A stretch of 64,000 nucleotides of DNA from Lycocorax pyrrhopterus obiensis. Its lineage: Eukaryota; Chordata; Aves; Passeriformes; Paradisaeidae. Below are positions 21,105 to 33,986 of the stretch, in pieces (positions within the stretch are counted from its first letter, which is position 1; the number at the start of each line of letters is the position of its first letter). Under the pieces are notes generated by a model. That model saw nothing but the letters and a program-made list of their open reading frames with translations, was not told the origin of the DNA and did no database searches. The stretch lies in NCBI GenBank assembly GCA_014706295.1, contig JACSVZ010000004.1:1442638-1506637 (forward strand). Direction: 5' to 3'. The position numbers and the translations under genes are program-made.

Positions 21105-24100
21105 GTCAGAAGACAAAAGCCACCAGACTGTACACGAAGACAGGGCTTTCTCCAGCCCCACCTCACGCCAGGGCTGCACAGGCGCTGCCTCAGGTCCAGC
21201 TGCACATTTCTCTTACGCTGGGAACTGCAGCTGTTACATGGAAGTGGCAATTCCCACACAAACCCCAGAGCCTGCAAGCTGCTTTCCATCCCTCTGCAAT
21301 CCTTAGTTAAGGCAAGGAGAGGGAAAACTTCCCAGATGCTGTTTCTCCAGCAGATCCTCATATCTTACACATGCTCATCCGGATGCCTGATGCAGTCAGG
21401 GCTGTGAGTTAAAGGCAGTGCCTGTTGTTAAGCTTGCCCACGACTTTCCACTATTTTAGAGCCTGTCTCAGCTGCTTGGTGCTTTGCCAGACTTTAGCCA
21501 TTCAGAATGAAACTTTCCATGTAGAGTGGCCACTGATGAGAGAGTAATGAAAAGCCCCACCGTCTCAGCTTTGGGAAAAAAAAAAATGCTGCTCAGCCCA
21601 TGCAAACATTTTTTTTCCCAAACACTATATTGAGTAATTCTCTCTTCCTTATGCTTTGCTGCAGAGGACGAAACTTAGCAGAAGGATCTCTCTCCAGTGT
21701 TCAGGATGTGCCAATTTGCTTAAATTAGACCAAGTTCTAAGACTCTAAAAACTTGCAAAATGCGTAGGCTTCTTCAAACTGGCAGCTCAAAGTCTTGGAA
21801 GATTTAATCTGCTCTGGAAATGCTCCATTCTTTCCCAGTGCCAAACCTGCTTTTGCACAGGCTGTGCCCTCAGCAGGGCTTTTCCTGTGCCTGGGAGCTG
21901 CTGGGGAGCTGGGAGCTCTGGCAGCAACAGGAAAGCTGGCTGGCCACCCATGGCAGGGGCAGCCATGGGGCCTGAGAAATTCCACAGCCATGCCTCCCCT
22001 GCTCCTCCTCCTTACTGCTGGCCTCTGAGCTGTGAATGTCTCCAGGCACATGGACTGTGCACCACAGACCTTGCATCCTTGCTGCAAGGATGACAGGCTC
22101 TCTGCAGTATTTTTGGTAGCCCTCCTTACCAGCTTGTGCTAGGCGAATGATGAAGCTTGCTGGCACACAGGCACTTGCCCCCTCATACTCAGCCTGTGAT
22201 CTGCAGGGGATGATTCCCCTTTTCTGTCCATCCTGATCCTGAGCTTGACTTAGTGAGCCAGGGCTGCTGGGGAAAGCCAGAGTTTAACTCTGTCTGAAGC
22301 ACTTGGCTGGGCAGGTAGAACCTGCTCCTTGTGCTGTGTTCTCTGGCTGCAGGTGGAGTGATGCTACAAAAAAAACCCTGCTGCTCCTGGGAAGGGCAAT
22401 TTAATAGCAGAAGACTTGGAAGCATTTAAAGCACAAAGAAGTGGGAACACACCTCAGTACTGTGCTCAGGAGTTTCTCCCTAGTGTGGGCCTGGTGGGAA
22501 CCACCGGGATGGTTCGGGAGCTGGTGGGTGGAAGGAAGGCAGGAGGGAGGCCAAGGGAAAAATGGTTTCCCAGAGAGTCCTCCCAGGCCAAAGCTGGGGA
22601 GGGGAAGAGAGAGAGATAGAAGCAAAGCTAGCTTGAGTTGCCTTTGGCTCCAGAAAGCCTCCCTAGTGATGGCAACTGCAGTATTAGAAAAGTAGATTTT
22701 AAGAAGTGTTCTAAAGACACTCAGGATTCAAGGAAACCGTAGTAAAGTGTAGTGAGAGGAAACCAAGTGGACCAAAACAACCAGCCAGGAAGTACAAGCT
22801 GCTTTTTGTATCTTGCCCCTCTTCCTCTCTGACACTCATTTGCTTTTCCTTCAAGCGTGGACAAGTGCTGTTGTGGGGCTATTAATGCTTTCAAAGAAGA
22901 GAATGAAATCTCAGCTGGAGACTCCATTCAAAGACAGTCTGAGGTGCCCTTCCAAATGCTCTGCAATGCAGCCCCCCTGCTGTCATTCATCACATCAATT
23001 CACATCATCTCATCATGATATCTAGTTTCCTATTGAATATCAGGATGCTGAACCGACCATGAGCATATTTATTTACTACAGGCAGGTAGGGATCCTCTAG
23101 TAGCCACACACAGTTAAGTTTTATTTTCTCACCAGCGTTCACATTTTAAAGCTATTTAGGTTAAATTGAACCCTAACCACCCCAGGGCTCAAGCATGGTG
23201 AGTGAGGGTTTCTGGCCACGTGCATGAGTGTGATGGGCCAGAAGCTGCAAGAGCACCCAAAAGTCTCAGCCTGTGGTATCATCATGTGCAGCAAAATGTG
23301 TGGGGATCCGGACCAAAGCTGAAGAGAGGGGCTGTGAGGCTGCACAATCCCGTCAGATTTCCCTCTGCTTCAGTTTGCAGCATGTTTTGACTGCTTTTCA
23401 AAATGAATGGGGAAAATCTCAGCAGCAAGCAGGGGATGAATCTCCAGAAGAGCTCCGAGTGTGGCAGCACCAGGAGAGCCGGGGTGAGCCCCAGCTCTGC
23501 GTGCACAGGGCTCATGTGTTCGGCTGAGCCCACGAGCCCAGGGGCAGCTGCAGCAGCCTTGGAGCCCTCCCTGCAAGTGAACATTTGTTCACGGTTGCTG
23601 TTTCCCCAGAGGAACCTTCGCAGATCACATCAGCAAAAGTCTCTAATTTTATTGGCACTACTCGGGGAAGATGTCAGGGCATGGGAAAAAAAAACAACCC
23701 CAAAACCTTAAGAATCTGGAATGGTGCTGTATGTATTTTCTGAGAGAGATTTTCAATTTGCTGCCTCCTTTTCTGAGAGCTAGACAGTGTATCAAAGAAC
23801 ATGATTGGGGTTTTTTGTGTTTGTTTGTTTTTTAAAAAAAGAACTCTCTAGCAATGGTCTTTATTGTTTTCCAATTCATAGCCGCCAGAGAGCCTGGAGG
23901 ATTATTCTGCACAGAGCTATAAATGATGCCCCATATTAATGATTGCTTTCACTGATCTTTGGAGGAAAATTCCAGAGTGACTTGTGAAGATGAGATTTCC
24001 ATTTCTACATCTCACATAAACAGCTGCATGTCAAAATCCTAGAAATAGGCACACAAACATGTTTCCCAGCTCCCAGAAACTCAGATAAAAATGCCCAAGG

Positions 24101-27100
24101 TACATTCCAAGTGGACAACGATCTGCATGCAGTGGGCCTTGCCAGAAAAGCAGCGAACAAAAATGATTTCCAGCTGAAGAGCAGAGAACCCTGCACCACA
24201 TCCTTGGGCAAGGCAGCAAGCCCTGTCAGGAGGGGAGACCCCCGCTTTTCCAGGGGGGCAGAAAATGCCATTGTTTCCCACCTGAAACAGCTGTGCCATA
24301 AAAAAAAACGTCAGAGGGAGGCTGGTTTGAAAGCTGAAGATGGCAAGATTCACGTCTGATTCGTAGAAGATCTGGGTACAGGCAGCGAGGTCTCTGTGTC
24401 TGCTGTGAGGCAGAGCTGCCACACGTCAGCCCAGTCACCCCTGGTACACGCCCGGTGTCCCACAAATAGCAGGGCCATGTATATTTAATAGGCACAGACA
24501 CACACACACACAACAGCCCGGAGGCACTCAGCCCCAGCACTTGTAGCCTCCTCGCTGCCTTGGGCTGCTTTTGCCTTTTTAAGCCCAGAGCAGCCCCGTT
24601 TCCCTTCTGCAGTTCGTGATCACCAGGCAGCCACAGGGAAGGGCTTGTTTTCCAGCACACTCAGGCCCTGTGAACACGGTGTGCGCAGAAGGGCAGCGCC
24701 ACAAGCAGCACAAACCTGTCTGCTGACGTGATGGGGCTTACATACACCACGAATTTTGTCCTTTATCAGGCCTCCTCTACCCACTCTATTATTCATGCTT
24801 CCAGCCTCGTTTTCTCAAACTGCAGGGAAAGCCAAGAGCTAATCAGGATGAATAATTTTTGGGCTGGCACCCTTCGTCCTCCAGCACACCATGGCGATGC
24901 ACTGGGTGCCAGGGGAGCCAGGATTTCCATTCCAGGGCTGTTACGAGCTCTAGAAAAATGAGCAATATCCAGGCAAATCAGGACCAGCTGTGAAAGCTGC
25001 AGCCATTGGGAAAAACTTTGACAAGCCTGTAGGGCTTCCCCTTTTCTAGCATGCTGATAGCTACAGGAAACAGACACTTTTTAAAGTTTTCACAACCGGG
25101 TTTCAGGAGGACCCATCAGCCTTACTAGATATAACATTTCACTCTGTGAGCCATTATTTATTTATTTCTCTTGGCCCCTCTGCTGTCCTCACAAAGCTGC
25201 CTGGAAGTGAGGAAACTTGGCCTCACTGCATTTCAGACTGAAGCAATGCTCTGGATCTGCAAGCCAAAGGAAAACAGGAGTCAAGTTAAAAATATGCACA
25301 TATTTTTGTGCATATATATTTGCAATTATTCTTTGTGGCAAGGGTTTGGGGCTTTTTTTGCTTTCGTCGTGTTTATAGACCCTCTTTCCAAATCTGATCC
25401 TTAGAGAAACACGTTTTGTTACTTTACCCAGCAAGCATTATGGCATTTTGATTTGGAAAGGGACAAGCCATTCCACAGACAGAAGTGCAGGAAGGCCCTG
25501 GCAAACAAGAGAAAGAAGCCTGGGAAGTGAGGTATATGCAGGGCCTGTTTGAGCTGTTCGTAGCTGTTCATCTAATAAAGACCCTCGCACAAGGTCCATG
25601 GATTGATGCACCCAAGCTAGGTGTCATTTGGTGAGTGCATCCAGCTGCCAGTTGATTCTTCCCACTCTCTCCACGCTGTTTGCTTCAGCTACGTGCTCGA
25701 GTCACAAGTGGGTTTGTCCAGCTCCCCCACGTGAACATTAAAAGTGCCCAAATGCCTCAGAGGAAAGGAACATGACTGACTTTGGAGCTGGCTGTGCACA
25801 CCAGCCATTTGCACCAATTTGCATGAGATTTGCATTTCATCACTAATCACTACTCAAATGTGTGGAAAATATGGTTTTAATCAGCTGACTGTGGGCAAAC
25901 AAAGTAATCTCTCTCTCAGTTTTGAGCCAGTGACCTTCTGTCCCGGCATCAGAAGTGACATAAATTGCCACTTGGATGGCCTGGGCTTTTCCCAGGCAAG
26001 CCAAGCCATCCTGGACACACCAGGACACCCTGCTCTGCCCATCCTCTCTCCTCTGGTTCCCTCTCCCTTGCAGTGACAATTTCTTCTAGTTAAAGAGGCA
26101 CAAGACTCATCCCAGAGCTGCCAGAATTGATGGATTTGCTCTCAGCAGCCCCCTCCATCACTGGATGGTTCAGTATGTCCAGGGGACAACATTTAGGCTA
26201 TTGTGAAGCCACGCAGTGGATCACCAATGCACACTTGTTTTCCTGCCTTGCCTCCCTCTCCTCCCTCTCCTTGGGAAGTCCTGGGCTTTTTAGCCACGTT
26301 CAAAAATGCATTTTGGCATAGTGTTGTTATTAGACATTAGAGAGCTCTGGCCTGCCAGCAGAATTCTGGGGACAGAGTGGATGTTCGTGAGCCTGGGGCT
26401 GAGACATCCAGCAGAGAAATCCCAGCTCTGCTTGTGACCGACTGTATGAGGTCTCAGGAGAATGAGCAAGGCCAACATTTCGTCGCAGCCTTTGGAGGAG
26501 GATGCTGAAGTCACCCAGTCAAGCTGGCCCAGTGCCCAGTGGCCAGTGTCACCCTAGTGGGCAATGGGCCAGTTCGGCAGCGCTGTAAATGCAGCCTTTT
26601 TAACAAAAGTATTGAACTGGATCAGGACGTCTGGCCTAAACAAGCCCAGATTAACCAAGGACTGACTCCGCTCTGCCGCTATTTTTAGCTTCCAAAACCA
26701 GTCTGACCATGAGCCGCCCTACAGCGCCTGCCTGTGAACGCTCTCAGCCTGATTTGGCTCAGAGTGGGGTTTGACACAAGCATTCCTGTCTCTGTTACTC
26801 ATCCCCAATGTCCCCACGGTGCTGATCTTCCATCTCTCCCCGTGTCATGCCCACTTCGGGCTGTGCTTCCATCCACACGATTGAGTGGGTGTCTCCAAGC
26901 GCTGGTGGAGTGGTTCCCCAGGAGCTGCCTCGGAGCAGCGGTGCTGCCAGGCTCAGTGGGATGCTTCCCGGCAAAACCACCCGAACACGCAGGCGGCGTC
27001 TCCTCCGAGCCTCGGGGGCTTTGCTAATCCAACAAACTGCTACATGCACTGCCTCTCAGGCTCGTTTTGCTGAAAAAAAAATGACAAAACACACCTCTGC

Positions 27101-28379
27101 AAGCAGCAGCTGTTCGGGCTCATGCACCAGAACACCCAAGGGGACTGAAGTGGCTGTGAGGCAGGAATGGCATGGCCGCGTTGGGTTTGACCAAGCAGCC
27201 TTGGCAGGTGCCAAGTGAAATGTCCCAGCCAGCTGGTGGCACGGGGAGGGCTGCTGGCACATCAAGATGTCCATATCTGCCTGGAACACGCTGGAGAAGT
27301 GATGTCCAGCTGGGTCCAAGCCAAACAGCTCCAGCTGCAGCTGCCTTTCTCTCAACACCTCCAGGGCTGAGTGCTGGCACAGCAGGCAGGAATGCCATGT
27401 ACCTCTTCCCAAATAGGTAAGGCACTGCACCAGGCAGAAACTCTCTGATAGCGAGGTGTGAAATCCAACACTGAGCTCATGTTTAAAAAGCAAAGGTCCT
27501 GCAGGGCTCCTTATCTCTCCTGCTCCATGAAATGCAGTCAGATGAAGCCGTGAAAAAGAAGCCATGTGTTTTTTCCCCCCACTCATGACTCTCAGAGGAA
27601 GGCAGGGTTTTTAAAAGCATAGGCAATTATTAGTGGACTGCCTCTATTTTTGCCCAAATCTCAGTCCATCAGAAGAGGACAATTAAGTTTGGATCTAGAA
27701 GTCAAAATCTACTTGAAAAAACACGCTCAACCCAAGCCTGAAACTCTTTAATGTGAACTTAAATTCCTGCTAGACTGGGAGCTGTTCATTTCCAACAACT
27801 GGATTTTATAAGTGGAAGGAGAAAGTTTTTTCCGCTGCAATTCAGCGGGGTTTTTTTTGTTCTGTTTTTTATTTTTTGGGATTTTTTTGGTCAGAAGGTG
27901 TAAGATGTTAATTTATTACAAGTAGCTATTTCCTGCAGAACAGATGGGGCCCTGTTGTGCAGATCTGAGCACTGAGCCTTTTCTGCACCTCACTTTGCAG
28001 CTGTTCACTGTAACTCCCCAAGCAGCAGTAACACGCAGCCCACACCTCACCCATGGACACATCTGGTCTCATCTTGCTCAGGACTGTGGTCACCAGTGGG
28101 CTGCACACAGAGAAGCTCAGCTCTGGTTCAGCCTGGCCATAGCTGCCCCCAGCTCTGGAGGGTTTGGCAGTACAAGTGGCAATGCCCTCACTGACACTAA
28201 AGGCTGAACAGGCTCTGTTACCCCTCCCATCCTCAAAACCTTCTTGCCCTGGAGGAAAAAGACGCTGAAGGATGGGAGATCACCAGAGACCCATTTTCTT
28301 AAATATGGTATTTATGACCCAAAATATGTAGATGCCTTTTTTATTAAAAATGACGCATGTCCCTATGTCTTAGGGATCC
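21105..28379. other. Intronic sequence, no gene recognised
   Basis: Contains a short CA run near 24497-24513 and an exact MEF2-type motif at 26679-26688. About 26690-27010 has more CpG than its surroundings. No exon was identified. Confidence 0.55.
24497..24513. repeat. Short (CA)n run
   Basis: About eight CA dinucleotides in a row. Confidence 0.85.
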
Positions 28380-28390
28380 ATTTAATGTAC

Positions 28391-28500
28391 CTTATGCTAT
28401 TGGTATTGCATAAGCTGAATGCAATATTTATATTGCATTTGCATTAATATTGAGCTTATGCAATATTGGTATTGCATAAGCTAAATGTTTATGTATTTAG
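28391..28500. repeat. AT-rich cluster of overlapping palindromes and direct repeats
   Basis: The 19-nt string tattggtattgcataagct occurs twice, at 28398-28416 and 28464-28482. The second copy overlaps a perfect 12-bp inverted repeat (28453-28464 with 28471-28482, 6-nt loop). A 7-bp hairpin lies at 28421-28436 and a 6-bp one at 28481-28500. Several alternative hairpins or cruciforms can form. The origin is unknown. Confidence 0.85.
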
Positions 28501-31500
28501 TTGATTCATTTACAATCTTACTTTCCATGTTTGTAATAACATAGGGGCCACAACACCCCACCCTCACCAGATCCTCTCCACAGTGACTGAAACTCTCACT
28601 TGTACGAGAGTGACCTCCCAGTCCTGAATCCAGCTGTCCTTGCACCCTCATTAAAGCACACACCAGTCCAACAGCAGATCACAAAAACTGTTTGGCCCTC
28701 TGGCCCAAATAACAGAACTCAGACGCCTTTCCTCACATCCAAGGCAAACTCTGGGACTCCCATTCGTGTTGCACCACTCATCCTGGTGGTTTCCAGCTCC
28801 ACCCCTCTTGCATCACTTACTAACCACAGATGGACTCAGCAATCCCAGCCAACAAACATGAAATGAACTCCGTGATATGACCAATCCTCTAAAAATACTG
28901 CTGTTTCACAAGGGGGAGGGCCTGGGTGGGAGAGTGCCAGCAGTTCTGCTCTGGCACATTTTGGTCTGGCCCTGCTTGGTTTCCAGCCTGTTCAGCAGCG
29001 TGGGACAGCGATCCTGCATCCCGCAATTAAATAGGAACCACTCCTTCCTGGCGTGGGGAGAACACGGATCCCCTTCACGCTCACCATCTCCAAGGAACCT
29101 GCAAAAACACTTAGCAAATCCCTTTTTCTCCCCCAGGTAGCTGCTCCTGTCTGCTGACATCCTGGCTTTCAGGTGTGAGGACAGGGAATTGTGCGCGGGA
29201 GGTCTGGGGACACCAGGCAGGAACTTCATGCCCCTGTGAAACCGGAGGGAAATGTGCTGCCAGTGCCAGGTGGGGCAGTGCTTCCAAGTCCTTCCTCACA
29301 GCCTGCTCCTGCCAAACACACCCATGCCATTTGGCTCTTCATGCCATGTCAAAAGCAGGCGGGCAAAGGCTGCTGGTGCACCAGGGCTGTGGGCAGCAGC
29401 AGCACCCGTGGGTGTCTCAGACCTTGACAAACCCTGGGCATGATTTCCCCCCGAGTGAGAAGGATCAGTCATCTTACAGAGTGCTCATCCCCTTGATTAA
29501 AACATTGGTTTGTTATCCCTGCAAGCCATGCAGGGAGCAGTGCCACCTGCCAGGTATCATTCCACAAGAAGCACCCAGGGCCAGGGGAGCCCCTCTTTGC
29601 ACTCCCTTCCCCAGCACTCAGACACCACTGAGCACCCTGAGCTGAGTCACCCCCGCTCCCTGGCATTTCTCCTGCCCTCTCCATCACTCCCTCTGTCACT
29701 GCCTCCCCCCCCCCCAGCAGCAGGGGCTGCAGGGCAGCCCTGACTCCTCTCCCAGGAGGGGATGCTGAATTAAGCCAGAGTCAGCAGTGAGTGCTGCCTC
29801 CTTGGCTCATCCCTGAGTGTTGATCTGCCAAGACAAACCCAGGCCGGTCACAGAGGGCTCCTGGAAATGTGCCCAGATGCTCCTCCCGCTTAAGTTTATT
29901 TCCTCTGAAGTGCACACCTGATGGAAACAGCATTAAGGGAAGCCATACCCTCTCTCCAGGTACATCCCACATGCTGGCCTGCCACAGAAAGAATTACGAA
30001 ATGTAATTAACACCTGGCCCTTTTTCCAGAGTTGACTTTTCCTTCTTGGGAGAAAAGGGGAGTTGTGTGATAGCACCAGCCCTGCCAGCACAATGAAAGT
30101 GCTGTCATGCAGCTGAGCCTGGGGACATGCCAGGAGTTGGCCCAGGCTGGCCAAGCAGAGAGCAGTGCTCATCCCTAATCTCCACCTCCTGCTAGGCTGC
30201 TCCAGCATGGCCTCGGCATGTCCCAGGGCACAGACTGGGTTTTGGGGAATGTGGGACATCCCTAGGGCAGTGGAAACACCAGCAGCAGCTCATCAGGCAA
30301 GGATCCCAAGGGTTAGGCAGCTGTTGGGAATCAGTGGGCATTATTTCTGCAGTAATGAGGAAGGTGCCCAGGGATGTGTAGGGACTCCACTGGAAGATGA
30401 CAGGGCACACAGCCCGCCCTGAATGCTGCATAAAGGGCACAATATCCTTGGAAAGGTGAAGGTGACCTTGAGGTTTGCTAGAGGATATTGAAAAAGCTCA
30501 GGAGGCACCAGTCATGGGAGAGGAGAGCTTTCCTGAGAAAAACTCTGGGTGTAAGTGTGAAAACACCCAATCTGTTGGTTAGGGGAAGTGGTGGTGCTGG
30601 TGACACACAGGCAGGTCAGGCTGGCCGGCAGGGAGAACTCGTGGCAGGATAGTCTGGAGGCATCCCTCGGTGCAGCAGAGGCCACACCGTAGCCTCTGTT
30701 GCGCCAGAGTGACTCTTAGCCAGATATCCTGGCTTCCCTCCCTGCTTTCCCCCCACTGCTCCAACGTTTTTTTGCAGTGAGGGAAACCTTTCCTCCACCT
30801 GCAGCAGCTGTGAGCTGCCCCAGGAGCAGAACGAGGCCAGAGTGGGGTCTGTGGTGCCGGAGGTTTTGGCACAGTAAACATGGGAGGAAACAAGCAGGTC
30901 GCAGAGCGGCCCCAAGGAGGGGATTACAAAGCTCCTGTTGCATGCAGGACTTGACGTCCAACACAGTTAATGCCTTTTTAATCACTCGTAAGCCATTCTG
31001 CTCTGAAAGAATAATAATAATGATAAGAAAACCCTCTTTAGTCTCTTTGCTTTTTATTTTCCTGTTTGTAAATCCCGAGGCCTTCAAAACACTGTCCCTG
31101 CAGAGTGAACTTAACCATTAACCTACAAAGAGCCACCGATGATTATGTCTCTGAAAATAGATTTTATCCATTCCCTCCACTCGCCTCTACTGATCTAGAC
31201 ACAAATGCTTAGTGATTGTTACTTGGCAACCATGGTAAAAATGTACTGAGCCACACGTGGCTACAAAGGATGAAATCACTGTCATGAAATTTCCAAAATA
31301 AGTACTGTAATACCAGAACACCTATTCCTAAGAGGAACAAACAAACCTCTGCCTTATATATTGTTGTTGCTGGTGGTTCTTTTAAAAATAATTCTGGTTT
31401 TTTATATTAGCAAGGCATGGTTTTTATTCTTGCTTCTTTGTGACTTCATTCAGCTTGTTTTGCTGTAGTGAGCATCACATACATGCGTATGTGGACACAG

Positions 31501-33967
31501 AGCACTCAGGGAAGCACAGATACCCTCTCCTGAACCCTGGACAGAAACGCAGAGTTGTAGGAGGGCTCATAGGTGGGCAGGGACCTCAAGAGGTCTTTGG
31601 TGAAAGCAAGGCTCGCCCCCAAGCAAGGGCAGGGTGCTCACATGGGTATCTGTATAGATGCATGCACGTGCACACTTTCCAGGCTCTTGGAAGCAAGACC
31701 AGAGCACGTAATAAAAGGTGAATCCATCTGAGACTGCTTTAAAATAGAAATCACTAGTGCACTGAAAAGCTGGGGTGGATACCAGTTATTGATTAATCAG
31801 CTGCTTGGAGCTACAGTTGTCAAATGTGCAACTCAAGTCCCTGTAAATCCATTCTTCCCCTGTGGCTGAGCTCCTGTATCCAATGCTATGTAGTCTCACG
31901 GACTACCAACACCAAGACGCCACTTGCAGGAGACACTTTTCCACGTAACAAACATCTGAGCTTTAATCTTTGATACAATATTTCCCAATGGGAAAATGTT
32001 TGTGTCATGGCTCCTGTAACGAAGAACTCTGTGCCCTTAGATCTGATTGAAAGCCGTCCTGGGTAGCCTTTGATCAACACATATTTCTCTGTTGCTCTCT
32101 CAATAAAGCAGGGAAGAAATGGGTACTTTTGCTTTGCTCAGAGAGCCAGGGGCTGGGCCGGCTTCTGGACAGACTGAACTCCACACAGTCAGAAAGATCT
32201 GAAACCAACGCACACCAAGCTGAATTTTTCAAACACGAGCCTCTTGAAGTTGTCTAACTTCTCACCAGGGAAATATTTAATTTCAGAGATTAAACACTGT
32301 GTTTGGAGATTCAGAGGCAAGATGCAATGCTGATTAGCATTTGTCTCAAAGCCTGATTATTCACACTGTTCCTCTTTTAGGGAACACACTTCTTTAAAGC
32401 TCGCACATGAATTTGTGCCCACAGATCTGCTTTCTCCTCTGATCAATACCCATTAGTTGCAACTTTTCCTAGATTTGAGTAGCAAGGGCATCTGTTCCTC
32501 CCCAGACCAGTGCTAGGTTGGATCAGCAATCTGAAACCAGATTCACCCCAGTTTTCAACCCAGCTCATCCCCTCAGCCCTGCATGCTGCACTGGTGCTCC
32601 TGGTGAGGACAAGGAGCACAAAGAGGTACTTGTCCCTCTCTTCCATGCTGCCCCCAGCAGTGGGAAAGGCTGCAAGAGGGTTTCAGCTCCTGCAGTGGGA
32701 ATATCTGCTCAGCTCCCTTCTGCATCTTAGAGTGGAATTTTATTGGCAGTGAAGTGACCCACACCATCTCTTCCTGCAAGGAAGGGCTCAGTGAGCAGGG
32801 TCTGGCACCTCTCTGGGATATTTCCAGGCTGATGCAGGCACTGCAGCATGCTTGCAGCGTGCCATGAGTTGAATGCCCTGGTCTGCAACAGAAGCAGCCT
32901 TTCCCTGATCTGCTGCTGCAAAGGAATGAGAGATCCTGGTGGCAAACACTGTGCTGTGAGCCCCGCAAGGGGTGCAGCGTGGATAACCATCGAGGATGCT
33001 CCCCAGGCACAGGCAGCAGGGCGGGTTCAGCCCATCGCAGCTGGGGCTCTGTCCCTGAGCCCTCTGCACCCCAGGTTCTTCCATGGCTGAGCTTGGGCCC
33101 CTCTGAGCCCTGCCTTGGTGATGTGGGCTAGGCAAGGGAACCTGTGAGCCCTGGACAGACCCTTGCTGACATCTCCAATCCACTCTCAAATGCTGCTTTC
33201 CTATTTTTCCGTCTATAATGCAAGCACAAATCTAGAAAAGCCATCTCCCCAGCCTTCCCTCTGCCAGGATTTGGGAACAGCACTTCGAATTCTCTGTGAG
33301 GCCCTTGCACACCGTGAAAGGGTGGTGAAAGCAGCTTAACTGAGTGAAATGAGATGATGCCAAATAAAAATGATCTTCCCTCTTTTCTGGGTTCATCTTC
33401 CCCACCAACCTATGCCTTCCCACTTGCACCTGGCCAGCAGGTTCAGGATTCTGGGACAGGGCTTCTCTGATGGATGCATGGCCCATCTTGCTGGGATTTT
33501 TTCCTAGGCAAAGCCAGGAAGGAGGCCTCCCAGCTCCCCGTGGTTATTTCATGCCTTCTCTCCAAAGCCTTTGAGAAGCAACTGGCCAGAAATCCCACAG
33601 ACACAGGGAAGAGCTCTGGGGCTGCCTAGCTCAGAGGGAGATGCTTTCATCTGTAAAGTGAAACGAAACAACACTGAGAAGGGAAGAGATCCATGCAAAC
33701 GGTTTTAACTTCCCTGCCCAGGCCAGTGACATAAACCAGCTTTAGACAACAATACATCACAAAACCACACACAGCATCTTGCATCTGTTTCCTGAAGCTG
33801 GGCTCAGGGTTAAGCTGGGCTCTAAACTCTGGCAGGAAACATTTCTGTTTCCTACTAGCACTTTAGAAATGGGTTTGAATACTGGCTTTTTAATCAGTGA
33901 GAGCTGCCAAGCTGTATCAAGTTTTCCATACTTAAAAGCTGATTTTTCACAAGTGCATGTTTTTCTT
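28501..33967. other. Intronic sequence, no gene recognised
   Basis: Contains a poly-C run at about 29705-29716 and an AT-rich stretch at about 30960-31450 with an RFX-type X-box. No exon was recognised. Confidence 0.55.
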
Positions 33968-33986
33968 AAAAAAAAAAAAAAAAAAA
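33968..33986. repeat. Poly-A tract (19 nt)
   Basis: A homopolymer of 19 A. No polyadenylation signal or retrocopy is recognisable just upstream, so it is treated as a simple repeat. Confidence 0.9.

Noticed and set aside
31536..31615. Possible CR1 fragment (gggacctcaagaggtct)
   Set aside because: The match is short and lacks the CR1 terminal octamers; not separable from chance.
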